The notes beneath the pieces were generated by a model, which saw nothing but the letters and a program-made list of their open reading frames with translations, did no database searches and was not told where the DNA came from. A DNA stretch of 64,000 bases from Occallatibacter sp. (GTDB taxonomy: Bacteria; Acidobacteriota; Terriglobia; Terriglobales; Acidobacteriaceae): positions 1 to 64,000 of the forward strand of contig JARLFZ010000006.1 in NCBI GenBank assembly GCA_031296305.1, written 5' to 3'. Shown piece by piece: positions 18,245 to 26,128 of the stretch. How positions within the stretch are numbered: the first letter of the stretch is position 1; each line of letters begins with the position of its first letter. Made by a program: the position numbers and the translations under genes.

Positions 18245-18754
18245 AACGACATGGCTCTTTGGACGGGTTGCTTGCCTGAAAGTTCGGCAGTGCGTTACTC
18301 GTGCTGCGGGCAACCAATGGATAGCATGTTAACGCCCATGCGCTCAGCCAGGGCAACCGAAGCCGCCCCCGATTCAATGAACGGTTAATGCGTGCCATTG
18401 GCCCTTGCAGTCTTGGCTGTTGCTGGCGGCTGGCGATTTGAACCGGAAACGCATCGATGCCGGGCCTGTCTCAAGTCAAGCATTCGCCCGACCCCGCTAT
18501 CCAATCAATCCGTACGCTCGATCCTAGGAGGACCTCCTGCGCCGAATGCCGAAAGCAAGCCGAAAAGCAGAAACAGTTTTCCCTATTCTGCGCAAAGTCT
18601 TGCAGCTTTAGGCGAGTGAGCAAGCTAACCATCTGATAACAAATGAGCACCAAATGGCGAGGCGATTGCATGGCTCTTGCCGAGGCTTCCCTGCCCCAAA
18701 GGTTCTTGGCTGCGGTTTTCCCTGGTAGCACACGTCGAAAACGAGGTGAGACAT
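18245..18754. other. Intergenic region with no gene; regulatory for the PEP-CTERM gene
   Basis: About 510 bases where short open frames lack a ribosome-binding site or recognisable product. It contains a near-perfect palindrome AGGAGG-A-CCTCCT at 18526-18538 and the sigma-54-like element listed separately. Confidence 0.5.
18655..18670 (+). promoter_or_regulatory. Candidate sigma-54 (-24/-12) promoter of the PEP-CTERM gene
   Basis: TGGCGAGGCGATTGCA fits the sigma-54 consensus TGGCACG-N4-TTGCW: the TGGC and TTGCA blocks are intact and the diagnostic GG and GC doublets are separated by exactly 10 bases. Transcription would start near 18682, about 73 bases before ATG 18755. PEP-CTERM genes in other bacteria are known to be controlled by RpoN with the PrsK/PrsR system, which makes the placement meaningful. 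Confidence 0.5.
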
Positions 18755-19507
18755 ATGATGCGCTTACTACGGCGCGCGGAGTGCGGTATTTCCGCGAAGC
18801 TCCTTCTGCTGGTAATTCTAGGATTGGTCGCTTCGCCGGCCTTTGCCGGCACCGTGATCGCCAGTGGAGCTGGTTCACTACCAGGCTCCGCACAAGATCT
18901 TACTGGGGCAGGTGTCGTAACCGACATCCAGGGGTCGCTTGACCTGTTGGACGGTCTGTACGTATCCATGTTCGCCATCGACATCACGGACTACCAGGGC
19001 TTCTCGGCCCAGACTCTCGATGTCGGGGCTTTTGGACTTGCGGACACGGAGCTGTTCCTGTTCGACTCCAGCGGCGACGGCATCTATATGAATGACGACA
19101 TCAGCGGCAGCAATACGCTGTCTTGCCTGCCGTCGGCTACCAGCAACCCGTGTCCCACTGGTAATGGGGGCCTTGGACCGACCTCGGACGGTGTCTATTA
19201 CTTGGCGATCGCGGAGTCGGCCGACTTGCCGTGGGACGCATCGGATACGTACCTGTTCTTGTCCGGCTCCTCTACCGATGTGCTTGGGCCGGATTCGAGT
19301 GCAGGCGCGATCGATGGATGGGATGGCGGTGTTTACGCCAGTCCCGATTATGACCTGAACAATTACGATATCCAACTGACTGGAGTTGGTGCGGCGCCTG
19401 CGCCGGAACCGGCGCCATGGCTGCTGCTGCTGAGTGCGCTTGCATGCACCTGGATATTTCGGTCCTTTGCTCGATTCATCCCTGTTAAGGTGCGCAGCTC
19501 GAATTAG
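18755..19507 (+). CDS. PEP-CTERM sorting-domain protein
   Basis: 250 residues, with a signal peptide (LLLLVILGLVASPAFAG). The mature part is acidic, Gly/Ser/Asp-rich and nearly Lys/Arg-free, as in bacterial pre-peptidase-like beta-sandwich domains (TELFLFDSSGDGIYMNDD). The C-terminus has the tripartite sorting signal: PEPAPW, a hydrophobic helix (LLLLSALACTWIF) and a basic tail (RSFARF). Such proteins are cleaved and attached to the surface or exopolysaccharide by exosortase (EpsH/XrtA), which is not in the window. ATG 18755 follows GAGGTGAG at a good distance; upstream in-frame codons lack this. A sigma-54-like promoter lies 85 bases upstream. The molecular function beyond surface display is unknown. 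Confidence 0.78.
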   Translation: MMRLLRRAECGISAKLLLLVILGLVASPAFAGTVIASGAGSLPGSAQDLTGAGVVTDIQGSLDLLDGLYVSMFAIDITDYQGFSAQTLDVGAFGLADTELFLFDSSGDGIYMNDDISGSNTLSCLPSATSNPCPTGNGGLGPTSDGVYYLAIAESADLPWDASDTYLFLSGSSTDVLGPDSSAGAIDGWDGGVYASPDYDLNNYDIQLTGVGAAPAPEPAPWLLLLSALACTWIFRSFARFIPVKVRSSN

Positions 19508-19528
19508 CTCCCGTGCGGTATTGGGAGC
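19507..19528 (+). terminator. Small hairpin overlapping the PEP-CTERM stop
   Basis: GCTCCC and GGGAGC pair across a 10-base loop immediately at the stop codon. It is a modest 6-base stem without a U-run; it may act with the longer hairpin downstream. Confidence 0.35.
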
Positions 19529-19578
19529 CGAAGCTCGCATTGGCAACGCTCTTCGGTGGATGTCCACAGACTTGTGAA

Positions 19579-19608
19579 GCTCCAACGTGTGCAAATGCCC
19601 GTTGGAGC
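19579..19608 (+). terminator. Hairpin between PEP-CTERM gene and S8 protease
   Basis: A perfect 9-base-pair stem GCTCCAACG / CGTTGGAGC with a 12-base loop, followed by a pyrimidine- and T-rich stretch (TTCCTTTGT...CCCTTTCTTT). It is a plausible terminator for the PEP-CTERM transcript. Confidence 0.5.
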
Positions 19609-19704
19609 GAGTTCCTTTGTACCTGCTTCCCTTTCTTTAGGTTCGGGGTTCCGTAAGGCAAGTTCCGTCAACGCACACTTCCTCGTTCTCGTCAGGAGCC
19701 ACAC

Positions 19705-22700
19705 GTGAAACAGTTACTGCGCCTAGCAATCTGCCTCGTCGTGTTGCAGCAAGCTGCAGCATTCGCACAAACAAATTCTTCAATCGCGATATTGCCGGAT
19801 GGATCGACTTTGCAGTTCAACGGGCCGGTCTCCTACGTCGCGGGACCATCGAGCCTGCACACCAAGATCGGAACCATCCAGGCAGCCATCAAGTTGTCCG
19901 ATCCGCCGCTGGTGGTGGCGGTTGGCGCCAATGCCAAGCAGAACGGCACGAAGATGACGGCGGCTCAACAACAGGCATACCTGGTTTACCTGAAACAGAA
20001 GCAGGATGCGGTGATGTCGCAGGTCGCCGGGCTCGGCGGCGTGGAGATTGGACGCGTCAGCAAGGCGCATAACGCGCTGATCGTATCCATTGACGCCAGC
20101 CAGACACATGCATTGATGGGTATAAGCGGCGTAGTGGCGGTGCGCCCTGTACCTGACTTCCAGACTTCGGCCATCAACGATGGCACTCCCGATCTGTATA
20201 GCACTCTGAGTTACGTTGGAGCATCCAGCGTTCAGCTCGCCGGCAACACAGGGGCGGGCATCAAGATAGCGATGCTCGATACCGGCATTGACTACACCCA
20301 TTACAACCTGGGGGGAACGGGAAATGTGGCGGACTACAACTCGGCTGTTGCAGTGGCCGGAGGAACCCCACCTCCCAGCCTCTTTCCGACCTCGAAGGTC
20401 GTTGGCGGATACGATTTCACCGGAGAGGTCTGGCCGAATGGGCCGCTGGCTCCCGACCCGAACCCAATCGACCTGAATGGCCACGGCACGCACACGGCCG
20501 ACATCGCGGGTGGACACAGCTTGGACGGCGTCCACGTTGGCGCAGCTCCCGGCAGCCAGTTGTATGCCGTGAAGGTTTGCAGCTCGGTCTCTTCCTCGTG
20601 CAGCGGCGTGGCCATTCTGGAGGGCCTGGACTTCGCACTTGACCCAACCAACTCCGGTACCCTGAACTATCCCGTCGATATCATCAGTATGTCGATTGGT
20701 GGCTCGTTTGGTATGCGCGAAGACGATTCCAGCGAGGCCTTTACCGATATCGTGAATTTCGGCATCGTGGGAGTTGTATCCGCGGGCAACGACGGCGACA
20801 TTCCCTACATCGTCGCCCACCCGGCCGCGACACCGGAAGTGCTCGCCGTCGCCGCTACGACCAGCGTGGTAGCGAGCGGAATTCCTTTGGTGATCAACAG
20901 CCCCGTGAGCATCGCCGGCACCTACCCTAATACAGCGACAGTGGACTGGGCTCCCATCACATCCACTACAACCGCAAACGTTGTGTACGTCGGCCGCGGG
21001 TGTCCGGGCGATACTCTGCTCGCGAGTCCTTCGGGAAGTATCGCACTCGTCGATCGCGGGACCTGCGCCGTGAGTCTGAAGGTCGATTATGTGGCCAATG
21101 CCGGAGCGGTCGGAGTATTGCTCGGCTTGGTAGCCCCTGGAGACGCGGTCAGCTTCTCGAATGGCGGCGGCTCTCACTTTGTTCCCACGCTGGTGATTAC
21201 TCAGTCCAACAGCAATGTGATTAAGACGGCGCTGGGTTCGAGCGCGGTGAACGCGACGATCAGCTCCAACAACGCAATTTCACTTGCGGGGAACGTAGCC
21301 TCATATTCCTCGCGCGGTCCGAACTACAGCTACAACATGCTGAAGCCCGACATGAGCGCACCCGGTACGATGAGCGCGGCGCAGCCCGGCACCGGCAACG
21401 GCGAAACCACGGAGAGCGGCACTTCATTCTCGTGCCCAATCACCGCGGGCTCCGCCGCCCTGCTGCTTGGTTCAAACCATGCGCTGACGCCGCTCGACAT
21501 CAAGGCCCGTCTGATGGAAACGACGAATAACGTCTACAACAACGCCGCCACAATGCCCGGAGTCCTGGCGCCGATGAGCCGAGCCGGTAGCGGTGAATTG
21601 CGCGTGGATCACGCGTTCGCCGGGAGCACGGCGGCCTGGGATGCCAGTAATCCCCTCGCTGTGAGCCTGTCGTTTGGCGCCTACCGCTTGAACGCGAACC
21701 AGACCTACAAGAAGAAGGTGGTCGTACGTAACTACAGCAGCGTTTCGCACACGTACGCCATCACCAACACCTATCGCGACGCACCCAACACGACAGGCTT
21801 TACGCTCTCGTTCCCAGGCAGTGTTTCCGTGCCTCCGAACTCAAGCTCCAGCTTCACTCTTTCAGCGACGGTCAACGCTGCGGCGCTGCCTGCGTGGACC
21901 CTAAACGGGGGCGTGCAGGGAGGCAACGGCGAGCTTCTGAATACGGTGGAATATGCGGGGTATCTGACCTTCACCGATGGTCCCGAGACTGCTCACCTGC
22001 CGTGGCACATCCTCCCGCACCAGGCAGCTAATGTTACGGCTGCTTCGTCGCTGGCTCTGGGTGGGAATGCCAAACCGCTGGCGGTGTCGAATACTCCTGC
22101 TCCTATCGCCGGGCAGGTAGACACGTTCTCGCTCACCGGGATTGGAACTCAGTTCCCGGCATCGGTTCTGCCGGCGCCGGGTTCCGACTACGCGGTTGTC
22201 AACCTCCGCGCAGTCGGCTTGCGCCTGGTCTGTCTCACTTCCTCATGCACCACCTTCGGCGTGCAGTTTGCGGTGAACACATTTGGCCAGAGGTCTCATC
22301 CGGATGCTCCCGCCGAATTCGATGTGCTGATTGATGCCAACAACGATGGCACCAACGACTATGACGTATTCAATGCTGACATCGGCTTCGAGACCACAGG
22401 GACCAATTCCGGCCAGAACGGAGTGTTCGTTGCGGACCTTGCGGCTGGCACGGCATCGGGCCCCTATTACTATTCAACGGCTGACCTTGATTCCGCGAAT
22501 ATGATCCTCACGGTTCCCGTCAGCGCGCTGACCAGCTCGGCGGGCGGGCCGCCGTTCAGCGTGACCGCACCCTTCAATTACTCGGTGTTGGCCTTTGACA
22601 ACTACTACACCGGCAACCTGACAGATAGTATTGGGCCGATGAAGTACGAAATGGACATGCCTCAGTCCTACGCATCATCTACAGTGAGCGTGCCGGTCAG

Positions 22701-22857
22701 CGCAAGCAGCGGAATCGAGGTCTACCCAAACAACGCGTCTTTCCCGTATTTCACCGGGCCGTATAACGGCAACTCGCCTTCGCAATCGGGCCTTTTGCTG
22801 ATGTACACCAATGGAAAGGACGGCAGAGAAGCCGATCTCGTGACCGTTACACCCTAA
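19705..22857 (+). CDS. Secreted S8 (subtilisin-like) serine protease with PA domain
   Basis: 1050 residues. A Sec signal peptide (about 1-22, ...AAAFAQ) is followed by an I9-like propeptide, then the catalytic domain: Asp192 in MLDTGIDYTH, His260 in NGHGTHTADIAGG and Ser574 in ESGTSFSCPITAG. A protease-associated domain is inserted between His and Ser (ALVDRGTCAVSLKVDYVANAGA). The 450-residue C-terminal part looks like Fn3/Ig-type beta domains (VRNYSSVSHTYAITN, VLIDANNDGTNDY). The plant-subtilase-like arrangement is common in large secreted bacterial subtilases. The start is GTG 19705 with AGGAG about 7 bases upstream. It presumably digests extracellular protein, possibly releasing glycopeptides for the adjacent sugar-degrading locus; that link is inference. 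Confidence 0.9.
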   Translation: MKQLLRLAICLVVLQQAAAFAQTNSSIAILPDGSTLQFNGPVSYVAGPSSLHTKIGTIQAAIKLSDPPLVVAVGANAKQNGTKMTAAQQQAYLVYLKQKQDAVMSQVAGLGGVEIGRVSKAHNALIVSIDASQTHALMGISGVVAVRPVPDFQTSAINDGTPDLYSTLSYVGASSVQLAGNTGAGIKIAMLDTGIDYTHYNLGGTGNVADYNSAVAVAGGTPPPSLFPTSKVVGGYDFTGEVWPNGPLAPDPNPIDLNGHGTHTADIAGGHSLDGVHVGAAPGSQLYAVKVCSSVSSSCSGVAILEGLDFALDPTNSGTLNYPVDIISMSIGGSFGMREDDSSEAFTDIVNFGIVGVVSAGNDGDIPYIVAHPAATPEVLAVAATTSVVASGIPLVINSPVSIAGTYPNTATVDWAPITSTTTANVVYVGRGCPGDTLLASPSGSIALVDRGTCAVSLKVDYVANAGAVGVLLGLVAPGDAVSFSNGGGSHFVPTLVITQSNSNVIKTALGSSAVNATISSNNAISLAGNVASYSSRGPNYSYNMLKPDMSAPGTMSAAQPGTGNGETTESGTSFSCPITAGSAALLLGSNHALTPLDIKARLMETTNNVYNNAATMPGVLAPMSRAGSGELRVDHAFAGSTAAWDASNPLAVSLSFGAYRLNANQTYKKKVVVRNYSSVSHTYAITNTYRDAPNTTGFTLSFPGSVSVPPNSSSSFTLSATVNAAALPAWTLNGGVQGGNGELLNTVEYAGYLTFTDGPETAHLPWHILPHQAANVTAASSLALGGNAKPLAVSNTPAPIAGQVDTFSLTGIGTQFPASVLPAPGSDYAVVNLRAVGLRLVCLTSSCTTFGVQFAVNTFGQRSHPDAPAEFDVLIDANNDGTNDYDVFNADIGFETTGTNSGQNGVFVADLAAGTASGPYYYSTADLDSANMILTVPVSALTSSAGGPPFSVTAPFNYSVLAFDNYYTGNLTDSIGPMKYEMDMPQSYASSTVSVPVSASSGIEVYPNNASFPYFTGPYNGNSPSQSGLLLMYTNGKDGREADLVTVTP

Positions 22858-22896
22858 CCAGTGTGCGGCCCATGTATGAGAAGTGGCCTTGACGAT

Positions 22897-22936
22897 GCCC
22901 CGCATCTTCCCGCAGTATGTCCGGCGGATGCGGGGC
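22897..22936. terminator. Candidate bidirectional terminator between convergent genes
   Basis: GCCCCGCATC and GATGCGGGGC form a perfect 10-base-pair stem around a 20-base loop, in the gap between the S8 protease (ending 22857) and the minus-strand sulfatase (ending 22994). A smaller TCTCT/AGAGA hairpin follows directly. No long U-run is present on either strand. Confidence 0.5.
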
Positions 22937-22993
22937 TCTCTACGTGGAGAGACGGTAGCTCCAGGCGCGCGTTGCGTATTGGGAGCGGACCGA

Positions 22994-24436
22994 TCAGATT
23001 TGCCCAAGGACCAGCGGATCGCCAAGTTCTTTCTGGAATGCGAGCAGGCGCGCCCATAGATCGCGCTTGACTTCGGCGTGACCGGAATCATCGGCGAGAT
23101 TCTGTGTCTCCCATGAATCCTGCTCCAGATCGAAGAGCTGCACCTGATGCGCCTTCGGATAAACGATGAGCTTGTGCCTTTTGGTGCGAACACTGCGCTG
23201 ATATCCAATGTAACGACAGAAGACAGCGTCGTGGAGAGCCTTGTCGCTGTGCAGGAGCGGCGCGAGGCTGGGAAATTCGACGGTGGACGGAATGGGAGCG
23301 CCGGCTAGTTCGCAGGTCGTGGCGAACATGCTGTGCTGATAGACGAGCTCGTCGACGGCTCTTCCCGGCTGAATGCCCGGCCCAGAGATGAGCAGAGGCA
23401 TGCGTACGCTGCAATCGTAGAGATTCTGCTTGCCCATGAGACCGTGCTCGCCGACAGCGAGGCCATGGTCGGCGGTGAGGATGACGTACGTGTTCGAAGC
23501 GCGGCCGGATTGCTCGAGCGCAGCGAGGATTCTCCCAATCTGCGCATCCAGGTAGGAAATCAGGGCGTAGTATTCGCGGCGATGGAGTTGAACCGCCTCT
23601 TTGGTTCGCGGAAAGGGTGCGAGCATTTCATCGCGCACGCGAGCATCTCCCTGGTCGAACGGATGCTCGGGAAGATAGTTGGGCGGAATCTCGATCTGAT
23701 CCTGCGGGTAGAGATCCAGAAACTCTTTGGGCGACTGACGGGGATCGTGCGGCGAGTTGAAACCGACATACATGAAAAACGGCTTGTCGCGATGCGCAAG
23801 CTGTTTGGTCAGGAAGTCCGAGGCCACATCGGCATAAACGCTGCACGAGTGTTCGATGCGATCGGGCGCCGCGCTGCGCCAGAGAGCTGCGCTGAGCCAT
23901 TGGCCGCGCTGCGATTCGTCGTCGGGCCGCCAGGTGTTGCCAGGGCTGGGGCGATTGTAGGCCATACCTTTTTCTGGAGTGGAGATCAACATAGCGGGAC
24001 CGATGGGTCCGAGTTCGCGAAAACTGCGGCCGAGCAAGGGCGGGCTCAGATGCCATTTGCCGCAGATATAGGTGTCGTAACCAGCAGCACCCATGGACTG
24101 GCCCCAGGTCTGCACGTCTTCATCATGTTGCTGAGCGCGAAACGCCGTGAGCCCAGTGTTGAGCATGGTGCGGCTGGGAACGCATACCGCGCCCGACCAG
24201 GAGCCCTGATGAAAGCAATGGGTGAAGACCGAACCCGACGCTGCAAGACGATCGAAGTTCGGCGTATGCACTTCGCGATTGTTGATCGAGTGAATGGCGC
24301 GATAGGTAAGATCGTCCGCAATCATGAAAAGGAAGTTGGGGCGATCGTCGCACGCGGCCGGCGGAGCGGTTGCGGCAAGCGCATGAGGGGCTGCAATGCC
24401 CGCGGGCAAAACACTAAGAAACTTGCGGCGGTCCAT
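22994..24436 (-). CDS. Sulfatase A (S1 family, Cys-type), Tat-exported
   Basis: 480 residues with a twin-arginine signal (MDRRKFLSV). The arylsulfatase core is intact: metal-binding IADD at residues 39-42, catalytic motif C85-V-P-S-R where Cys is converted to formylglycine, GKWHLS, and a late TADHGLAVGEHGLMGKQNLYD block with Asp-His metal ligands. The long insertions and the VxxVF start resemble iduronate- or heparan-type sulfatases, but the substrate cannot be read. It is the last gene of a minus-strand run (sulfatase C, alpha/beta hydrolase, GH29, sulfatase B, this one). It hydrolyses sulfate esters, probably in the periplasm, so that glycosidases can act. Confidence 0.88.
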   Translation of the reverse strand: MDRRKFLSVLPAGIAAPHALAATAPPAACDDRPNFLFMIADDLTYRAIHSINNREVHTPNFDRLAASGSVFTHCFHQGSWSGAVCVPSRTMLNTGLTAFRAQQHDEDVQTWGQSMGAAGYDTYICGKWHLSPPLLGRSFRELGPIGPAMLISTPEKGMAYNRPSPGNTWRPDDESQRGQWLSAALWRSAAPDRIEHSCSVYADVASDFLTKQLAHRDKPFFMYVGFNSPHDPRQSPKEFLDLYPQDQIEIPPNYLPEHPFDQGDARVRDEMLAPFPRTKEAVQLHRREYYALISYLDAQIGRILAALEQSGRASNTYVILTADHGLAVGEHGLMGKQNLYDCSVRMPLLISGPGIQPGRAVDELVYQHSMFATTCELAGAPIPSTVEFPSLAPLLHSDKALHDAVFCRYIGYQRSVRTKRHKLIVYPKAHQVQLFDLEQDSWETQNLADDSGHAEVKRDLWARLLAFQKELGDPLVLGQI

Positions 24437-24492
24437 AGAGCGCTCCTATTCGATTTGACCGGGATGCGGGCAGCTTGCCTTCCTTCACCGTG

Positions 24493-26019
24493 CTAGCCGC
24501 CTGCTCTCTTCGGTTCGATCCTTGGCCTTTCTGGAAGTTGCGCCTCCAACTCTTGCATGCGGTTCCATAAATGTTGTTGCTGGTCCGCGTATTTCGGATC
24601 TCCCCAAAGATTCTTGGTCTCCGCCGGATCGTTCTTCAAGTCGTACAACTCGAACTCCTGCGGCTCCATCGTGTAATGGATCAGCTTGAAGTCGTCGGTG
24701 CGAATGCCGCGATTGGGGCGCACGCCCTCGGGGTTCACCCACTCGTAGTAGCGGTAGTACCATTCCTTGCGGAAGTTGGCATCAGGCGCCTGGGCCAGTG
24801 GCAGCATGCTCTTGCCTTCCATCTGCGCGGGAATGGGCACGCCGGCGAGATCGAGGATGGTCGGCGCTATGTCGATATCAAGAACCGCTTCGTCGCGCAC
24901 CGTTCCCGCGGGAATGCGTTTGGGATAGCGAATCATCATGGGCACGCGGATCGAGGGCTCGTGCATCAGGCGCTTGTCGAACATGCGCCACTCGCCCAGG
25001 AAGTATCCGTGATCCGAACTGTGTACGATCGCCGTGTCTTCGAGAATATTGTTTTTCTCGAGATAGTGGAAAATCTTGCCGACATTCTCGTCCACCGCGA
25101 CCAGGCCGGAATAGTAATCCTTCACGACTCCTTCGAACGATCCGCATGCTTCGTGCCCCGGAGAGGTGCCGATCTTGTTTTTCGCGGCGACAAAGCTGGC
25201 GGGTTTGCCGGGATAACCTTTCAGATCGTCGTCGAAGGTGGAAGGGATGGGAATGACCGTTCCGCGATAGAGGTCGAAGTGGCGGCGCGCGCGGAAGAAG
25301 GGCTCGTGAGGCGCGACAAACCACACCAGCAGGCAGAAGGGCTTGTCGCTCTGGCGCATCTCAAGCCAGGTGATGGCGCGGTCCACGGCGAGATCGTCAG
25401 GGTAGACGTTTTCGTAGCGCTGCTCTTCGCCGACCTTTCCGTCGCGTCCTTCCTTGAAGAGCGGGCGAACGTAGTTGTTGCTGGCATCATTGTGGCCGAA
25501 GTAATAATCCCAATGCCGCTCTTCAACGCCGTTGTGAATATGCACCTTGCCGACGATGGCAATCTCGTAGCCGGCATCGCGGAGCAAGTCGGTGAAGAGC
25601 GGAATGTCGGCGGGCAGTGGAACCTGGAGAAACTGATTGGCAAGCGCGCCCGAAGAACGAGAGTAAAGACCGGTGAGCAGCGTGGCGCGCGCCGGCGCGC
25701 ACAGCGCGTTGGTGCAAAATGCATTGCGGAACATCATGCCTTCGCTGCCGATGCGGTCGTGGTTGGGAGTCTTCAGGATGGAATTTCCGGCAATCGAGAG
25801 AGCGTCGTAGCGCTGCCCTTCGCCCAGAAAGAACACGATATTCGGCTGCTTTGGTCGACCCTGCGCTGACGCGAGCGGAACTCCGGCTGAGCCTGCCAGC
25901 AGTGAGCCGGCAAGAACGGCTGAGCCTTGCAAAAACTCGCGACGCGTAGTTTCTTTTCCAGGAGGATTCGAGGGTGAGTTGGAAGCTGAAGAGGAATGTG
26001 ACGACATTTCCTGGGGCAT
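24493..26019 (-). CDS. Sulfatase B (S1 family, Cys-type), Tat-exported, variant metal site
   Basis: 508 residues from ATG 26019, chosen because GGAGAA lies 8 bases upstream; an in-frame TTG further out has no such site. A long N-region leads to a Tat motif TTRREFLQG. The catalytic motif is C107-A-P-A-R and the substrate-lysine and histidine motifs are kept (VGKVHIHN, HSSDHGYFLGEWRMFDKR). The first metal-binding block, normally ADD or TDQ, reads LGEGQ: Glu67 replaces the leading Asp and the next ligand position is Gly68. It may still bind metal through Glu, or have altered activity. It lies 56 bases upstream of sulfatase A on the same strand. Confidence 0.85.
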   Translation of the reverse strand: MPQEMSSHSSSASNSPSNPPGKETTRREFLQGSAVLAGSLLAGSAGVPLASAQGRPKQPNIVFFLGEGQRYDALSIAGNSILKTPNHDRIGSEGMMFRNAFCTNALCAPARATLLTGLYSRSSGALANQFLQVPLPADIPLFTDLLRDAGYEIAIVGKVHIHNGVEERHWDYYFGHNDASNNYVRPLFKEGRDGKVGEEQRYENVYPDDLAVDRAITWLEMRQSDKPFCLLVWFVAPHEPFFRARRHFDLYRGTVIPIPSTFDDDLKGYPGKPASFVAAKNKIGTSPGHEACGSFEGVVKDYYSGLVAVDENVGKIFHYLEKNNILEDTAIVHSSDHGYFLGEWRMFDKRLMHEPSIRVPMMIRYPKRIPAGTVRDEAVLDIDIAPTILDLAGVPIPAQMEGKSMLPLAQAPDANFRKEWYYRYYEWVNPEGVRPNRGIRTDDFKLIHYTMEPQEFELYDLKNDPAETKNLWGDPKYADQQQHLWNRMQELEAQLPERPRIEPKRAGG

Positions 26020-26073
26020 ATGCGATTCTCCGGTGTCTTGCAGGAACAATCGGTCGTGATGTTATGTCTGCGC

Positions 26074-26088
26074 TCGAGTATTACTCGA
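26074..26088. promoter_or_regulatory. Inverted repeat TCGAGTA-T-TACTCGA upstream of sulfatase B
   Basis: A 15-base near-perfect palindrome with 7-base arms sits 55 bases before the sulfatase B start, in the 109-base gap after the GH29 gene. It may be an operator or a small hairpin within the minus-strand operon. Confidence 0.35.
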
Positions 26089-26128
26089 ACGCTCGAAACG
26101 ATGTGGCGGCTCGATCAGCTAATCCCAA

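Noticed and set aside
18400..18480. GGTTCAAATC on the minus strand, resembling a tRNA T-arm
   Set aside because: The flanking five bases do not pair, and no acceptor or anticodon stem can be drawn around it.
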